Positions 60,705 through 64,000 of a stretch of DNA of 64,000 nucleotides are shown here, in pieces. The stretch is from RZZS01 sp964498755 (GTDB lineage Bacteria > Pseudomonadota > Alphaproteobacteria > Micavibrionales > Micavibrionaceae), in assembly GCA_964498755.1 (NCBI GenBank), contig CAZCIB010000001.1, positions 1 to 64,000 of the forward strand, given 5' to 3'. How positions within the stretch are numbered: the stretch's first letter is position 1; every line of letters starts with the position of its first letter. Position numbers and translations under genes: made by a program. The notes beneath the pieces are model-generated. The model saw nothing but the letters and a program-made list of their open reading frames with translations, was not told where the DNA came from and searched no databases.

Positions 60705-61805
60705 TCAAACGCTCCGGCTTTCAAAATCGATGCGCGGATCGACATAGACATAGACAAGATCGCGGATCAGCGTCATGACCACGCCGATGAGGGCGTAAAT
60801 GTATAGAGTGCCCAGAACGACGGGGTAGTCGCGGTTGATAATGCTCTCATAGCCAAGCAACCCCAGACCGTCGAGGCTGAAAATGACCTCGATCAAAAGC
60901 GACCCTGTAAAGAAAATCGCGATGAAGGCCGCTGGAAAGCCCGCGATGACGATCAGCATGGCGTTGCGGAAAATATGGCCGTAGAGGACTTGCTTTTCTT
61001 CGAGGCCCTTGGCGCGGGCAGTCAGGACGTACTGCTTGTTGATTTCATCGAGAAACGAATTCTTGGTTAGCATGGTCAGCGAGGCGAAGCCGCTGATAAC
61101 CATTGCCGCCACGGGCAGGGCCATATGCCAGAGGTAATCGAGAACAATCCGCCACCACGGAAAATCCTGCCAGCCGTCCGAGAGAATGCCGCGCAAGGGG
61201 AAGAGATCAAAATACCGCCCGCCCGCAAAAAGGATAATCAGCAAAATCGCGAACATGAAGGACGGGATCGCATAGCCGATAAACACGGCGGCGCTGGTCC
61301 AGATGTCAAAGGGCGCGCCGTCTTTGACGGCCTTCTTTATCCCCAGTGGAATGGAGATAAGATAAATAATCAATGTCGACCAGAGGCCGAGCGAAACCGA
61401 GACCGGCATTTTTTCGAGGATCAGGTCCGTGACGGCGATGTCGCGGTAATAACTCTCGCCGAGATCAAAGCGCACGTAATTCCACACCATGATAAAGAAA
61501 CGCTCATAGGCCGGTTTATCAAAGCCGTAGAGGGCCTCGAGCTCTGCGATGAATTCCGGGTCCAGCCCCTGCGCGCCGCGGTATTTGCTGGTTTCCCCCG
61601 TGGCTGAGGCCGCGCCGAGGGCCATGTCCGCCTCGCCGCCGCCGGAAAACCGCGCGGTGGCTTCAACGCCATGCCCTTGCAGCTGGGCGATCATGCGCTC
61701 GACCGGCCCGCCGGGCACGAACTGCACGACGATGAAGCTGATCAGCATAATGCCGAACAGCGTCGGAATCATGAGGAGGAGACGACGGAGGATGTAGTTG
61801 GCCAT
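60705..61805 (-). CDS. yejB: ABC transporter permease (YejB-like)
   Basis: An inner-membrane permease of 366 residues, partner of YejE. The N-terminus YILRRLLLMIPTLFGIMLIS is the usual first helix of dipeptide-type permeases. A long periplasmic loop with the YejB-specific insertion (about residues 45-95) follows. The EAA-like loop is NSFLDEINKQYVLTARAKGL, and it ends YVDPRIDFESRSV. YejB and YejE probably pair with the distant YejF. A periplasmic binding protein (YejA) is not in the window. Confidence 0.94.
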   Translation of the reverse strand: MANYILRRLLLMIPTLFGIMLISFIVVQFVPGGPVERMIAQLQGHGVEATARFSGGGEADMALGAASATGETSKYRGAQGLDPEFIAELEALYGFDKPAYERFFIMVWNYVRFDLGESYYRDIAVTDLILEKMPVSVSLGLWSTLIIYLISIPLGIKKAVKDGAPFDIWTSAAVFIGYAIPSFMFAILLIILFAGGRYFDLFPLRGILSDGWQDFPWWRIVLDYLWHMALPVAAMVISGFASLTMLTKNSFLDEINKQYVLTARAKGLEEKQVLYGHIFRNAMLIVIAGFPAAFIAIFFTGSLLIEVIFSLDGLGLLGYESIINRDYPVVLGTLYIYALIGVVMTLIRDLVYVYVDPRIDFESRSV

Positions 61806-61849
61806 CAGGCTTTACTCCTTGCCGTGCTTTTTGCGTGCCGGAATCTCAA

Positions 61850-62003
61850 GTAAAAGGAATCCCGGAATCTCGGAATCTCGGAATGCGGTGCGGCGAGAGT
61901 CCTGCATACTCTCTAAAAAAAGCAGCGTGTTGAATTTCATAAGCGCCTGAGTTTTGAGTTTAAGAGCTTCTGAAATTCCGAGATTCCGAGATTCCGAGAT
62001 TCC
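61850..62003. repeat. Inverted repeat of tandem ggaatctc units
   Basis: Tandem ggaatctcggaatctcgg units (61855-61886) face ccgagattccgagattcc units (61978-62003), about 90 bases apart. It lies between yejB and the tautomerase gene and could act as a transcript end. Confidence 0.75.
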
Positions 62004-62008
62004 TTCTC

Positions 62009-62350
62009 TCATCCAAACGTCCCCCCGTCCCAGCCCCATTGCGTACGCTCCAGCTCCGTGAAGTTCAGGTAGACGCGGTTTGACGGGATATCGAGCTTTG
62101 CGGCGAGAAGCGCGCAGATCGCGCCGGAGACGCGCTTGGCTACATCGGGGCCGAGACCGCCGATGCCCCGGATGTCGCAAAACGCCGCCGTGTCCGGCGT
62201 TCCCGCCATCATCATGTCGGCTTTCTGGATAGTGATCATGCAATGCGATTCGGCCTTTCCGGTTTGCTTCGCGAGCGTTTCGGACAAAGCCTTCATCAAC
62301 GCCGGGGCGTCTTCCACGTATTCTGTTGTTTGCAGGGCGAGTAGCGGCAT
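62009..62350 (-). CDS. MIF-family tautomerase
   Basis: A 113-residue protein of the macrophage migration inhibitory factor superfamily. Its Pro follows the initiator Met (MPLLALQTTEYVED) and would be the catalytic N-terminal base. GKAESHCMITIQKADMMMAG and DIPSNRVYLNFTELERTQWG are family blocks, and the C-terminus is WDGGTFG. Members are trimeric and tautomerise phenylpyruvate or related keto acids. MIF-like proteins with this length are rare in most bacteria, while 4-oxalocrotonate tautomerases are half as long. Confidence 0.88.
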   Translation of the reverse strand: MPLLALQTTEYVEDAPALMKALSETLAKQTGKAESHCMITIQKADMMMAGTPDTAAFCDIRGIGGLGPDVAKRVSGAICALLAAKLDIPSNRVYLNFTELERTQWGWDGGTFG

Positions 62351-62384
62351 GATTTAACCTCTCTTGCGTTTTTGTCCTTCCACC

Positions 62385-62636
62385 TTTTAAACCACGAATG
62401 AACGCGGTTTTACACCACAAAGTCACTAAGCCACAAAGAACACAAAGTTCCCCCTATTCGTGCGAAGCGCGTATCACTCTAACCACAGATGAACACCGAT
62501 AACACAGAGCGGGATTCTTCAAAAAATCTACGTCTATCTGTGTGGATCAGTGGTTTTTTAACTGCGCTGCGCGCGTCTCTCTTCTCTATAAACTTTGTGC
62601 CCTTTGTGGCTTTGTGACTTCGTGGTGAAAAAAAAC
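62385..62636. repeat. Family C nested palindrome, longest copy
   Basis: Outer arms caccacaaagtcactaagcc and gctttgtgacttcgtggtg enclose acaaagaacacaaagtt / aactttgtgccctttgt and inner arms aaccacagatgaacaccgat / ctatctgtgtggatcagtgg. It fills nearly the whole gap between the tautomerase and phosphatase genes. Confidence 0.85.
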
Positions 62637-62641
62637 TTGGG

Positions 62642-63262
62642 TCAGGGTTTCAGATTCCATCCCTTCACCGTCCACTTCTCCCCGTCATGCTGAAAGATTG
62701 AGAGCGAGCCGGTGGCGACTTTCAGGGCGTGTTTGTCGAGGAAGGCCAGATAATCCTGATCCGGCATAATCTGCGGCGCGAAGCGGGCGATCCCGCCGGA
62801 CGTCACCGCCATCACGGTGTTTTGCGCGCCCGCGACGATACCTGCGGCCAGATCCTGCCAGCCCTGGATAATTGCGCCTAAATCGGCGTTCCATCCCGGC
62901 GGCAATATTCCCTGCCGGTTCCAGTCTTCAATCGCGCCGCGCCCGATGCGTCCGATGACCTCGTCTTCGGTTTTGTTTTCGTCGGGGCCGTAATCGATTT
63001 CGGTCAGGAAAAGTTCAATTTGCGGCTGCATGACAAGCGGGATGGCCAGCATCGCCGTTTCCAGCGTCTGGCGCGCGCGCATCAGGGGAGACGTATAGAC
63101 CTTGTCCGGAAGAAGATTGTTCGCTTGCAGGTAACGCCCGATTTTTTCCGCCTGCGCCTGTCCTGTCGGCGTCAACAGCATATCGGTATTTGCGCCGATT
63201 CTGCGCGGCGTTTCATGTTTTTCAAACGTATTGCCGTGGCGGGCGACGATGAGCGTTTTCAT
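62642..63262 (-). CDS. Histidine phosphatase (phosphoglycerate mutase-like)
   Basis: A 206-residue member of the histidine phosphatase superfamily. The catalytic block is TLIVARHGNTFEKHE (RHG). The later SPLMRARQTLETAML carries the second Arg, and a Glu lies in FLTEIDYGPDE. The second catalytic His is expected in the VMAVTSGGIARF region, but Ser-Gly is there instead of His-Gly. The His is therefore missing, or the site is atypical. ATG 63262 is used because AAGGAAAG precedes it. The substrate is unknown. It is divergent from the aldo/keto reductase gene. Confidence 0.85.
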   Translation of the reverse strand: MKTLIVARHGNTFEKHETPRRIGANTDMLLTPTGQAQAEKIGRYLQANNLLPDKVYTSPLMRARQTLETAMLAIPLVMQPQIELFLTEIDYGPDENKTEDEVIGRIGRGAIEDWNRQGILPPGWNADLGAIIQGWQDLAAGIVAGAQNTVMAVTSGGIARFAPQIMPDQDYLAFLDKHALKVATGSLSIFQHDGEKWTVKGWNLKP

Positions 63263-63350
63263 GGCTTTCCTTTTCGGAACTTCGGTCCTTGCTGAATAGT
63301 TGAATCTCATAATATCTCTTTAGTAAAACCGTTCGGGAAAGGGAGCGCAA

Positions 63351-64000
63351 ATGAAAACCATCACAATCAGGGAAATGAACATGCCGGCGCTGGGATTCGG
63401 GACTTGGCAACTCAAAGGCGACGCGTGCAGGGAAGGGATCGTTGAGGCGCTTGAGCACGGCTACAGGCATATCGATACGGCGCAGGCCTATGAAAACGAG
63501 GAAGAGGTTGGAGCCGGTATCAAAAAATCCGGCGTCCCGAGAAAAGATATTTTTCTGACCACGAAAGTGTGGATGAGCAATGTTTCGCACAGGGATATGG
63601 ACGCATCCGTCGCCGAAAGCCTTTGCAAGCTGAGGGTGGACTCCGTCGATTTGCTTCTAATCCACTGGCCCGTAGAGGACGTTCCCCTTGAAGAGCAGAT
63701 GGAAGCCCTGGCCGATCTGAAACATTCCGGCAAAGCCAGGCATATCGGCGTCAGCAACTTCCCGGTCGCATGGCTGGAGCGCGCGCAGGAATTGTGCGGC
63801 GGCAAGCTGATCTGCAATCAGGTTGAATACCATCCCTTTATCTCGCAGGAGCCCGTTTTGGATTTTCTGCGCACGCACGGGATGTGCCTGACCGCTTATT
63901 GTCCGCTGGCGCGCGGCAAGGTCCTGGAGAACGACGTCCTGAAGCGCATTGCCGAAAAGCATGAAAAGCAGCCGTCCCAGATTGCCTTACGCTGGCTGAT
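63351..64000 (+). CDS. Aldo/keto reductase, truncated by the window end
   Basis: The first 216 codons of an NADPH-dependent aldo/keto reductase. Visible catalytic residues: Asp and Tyr in HIDTAQAYENEEEVG, Lys in FLTTKVWMSN, and His in DLLLIHWPVED. Later blocks are KARHIGVSNFPVAWLE, LICNQVEYHPFIS and LTAYCPLARGKVLEN. The type resembles 2,5-diketo-D-gluconic acid reductases. The ATG at 63351 has GGGAG eight bases upstream. The C-terminal third lies outside the window. Confidence 0.92.
   Translation, partial: MKTITIREMNMPALGFGTWQLKGDACREGIVEALEHGYRHIDTAQAYENEEEVGAGIKKSGVPRKDIFLTTKVWMSNVSHRDMDASVAESLCKLRVDSVDLLLIHWPVEDVPLEEQMEALADLKHSGKARHIGVSNFPVAWLERAQELCGGKLICNQVEYHPFISQEPVLDFLRTHGMCLTAYCPLARGKVLENDVLKRIAEKHEKQPSQIALRWL

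Noticed and set aside
61812..61940. 42-codon minus-strand frame ending just before yejB
   Set aside because: About half of it is translated from the ggaatctc inverted repeat, and there is no ribosome binding site.

Overview
The window looks like a chromosomal segment of an alphaproteobacterium, reconstructed from short reads. The lineage call rests on MipZ (division-site ATPase), ChpT (histidine phosphotransferase), a class I lysyl-tRNA synthetase, a compact cheA-W-Y-B-R operon and yejBEF-type transporter genes. I cannot fix the order from the sequence alone; a Micavibrionales- or Rhodospirillales-like organism is a guess. Most genes lie on the minus strand. There are no rRNA or tRNA genes, no CRISPR array and no transposase. 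A run of 100 N with an identical 55-base sequence on both sides, and a 54-base T tract, point to short-read scaffolding.

Layout: 0-12 kb holds a DinG-like helicase, an unknown acidic protein, an MscS channel, a DksA-type zinc finger protein, D-amino acid transaminase, an Nmad2-like protein, a pilin-like protein, LysK, a methyltransferase and a nitroreductase. From 12 to 20 kb lies an island of seven proteins of unknown function without signal peptides. Two large ones carry Gly/Ala-rich hydrophobic hairpins, two small ones are paralogues, and several end in Pro/Gly-rich tails. purH follows, then the chemotaxis operon (cheA, cheW, cheY, cheB, cheR) and chpT. From 29 to 35 kb come phosphohexomutase and galU, a LapG-like cysteine protease, a J-domain membrane protein and mipZ. 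From 35 to 43 kb come a MAPEG protein, aminopeptidase P, an unknown secreted protein, rpsU, a GGT-like protein and yejF.

From 43 to 58 kb lies a scattered arginine biosynthesis region on the minus strand: argH, argG, argF, two argD, argB and argC, plus a P-loop protein overlapping argC and an M20 amidohydrolase. It is broken up by a fasciclin protein, an unknown PIN-like protein, a GIY-YIG nuclease and a BrnT/BrnA toxin-antitoxin pair. From 58 to 64 kb lie a GNAT-like protein, yejE and yejB separated by a second BrnT/BrnA pair, a MIF-family tautomerase, a histidine phosphatase and a truncated aldo/keto reductase.

The most striking property is the load of palindromic repeats. At least four families fill most larger intergenic gaps. 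One member is carried in frame inside the helicase gene as a cloverleaf-like palindrome, and another appears to have cut off the C-terminus of ArgH. Inverted copies of one family flank the GIY-YIG nuclease gene. Two unknown genes (30652-31419 and 48780-49373) each sit between direct copies of the 5' leader of the housekeeping gene downstream, which suggests a shared mode of gene capture.
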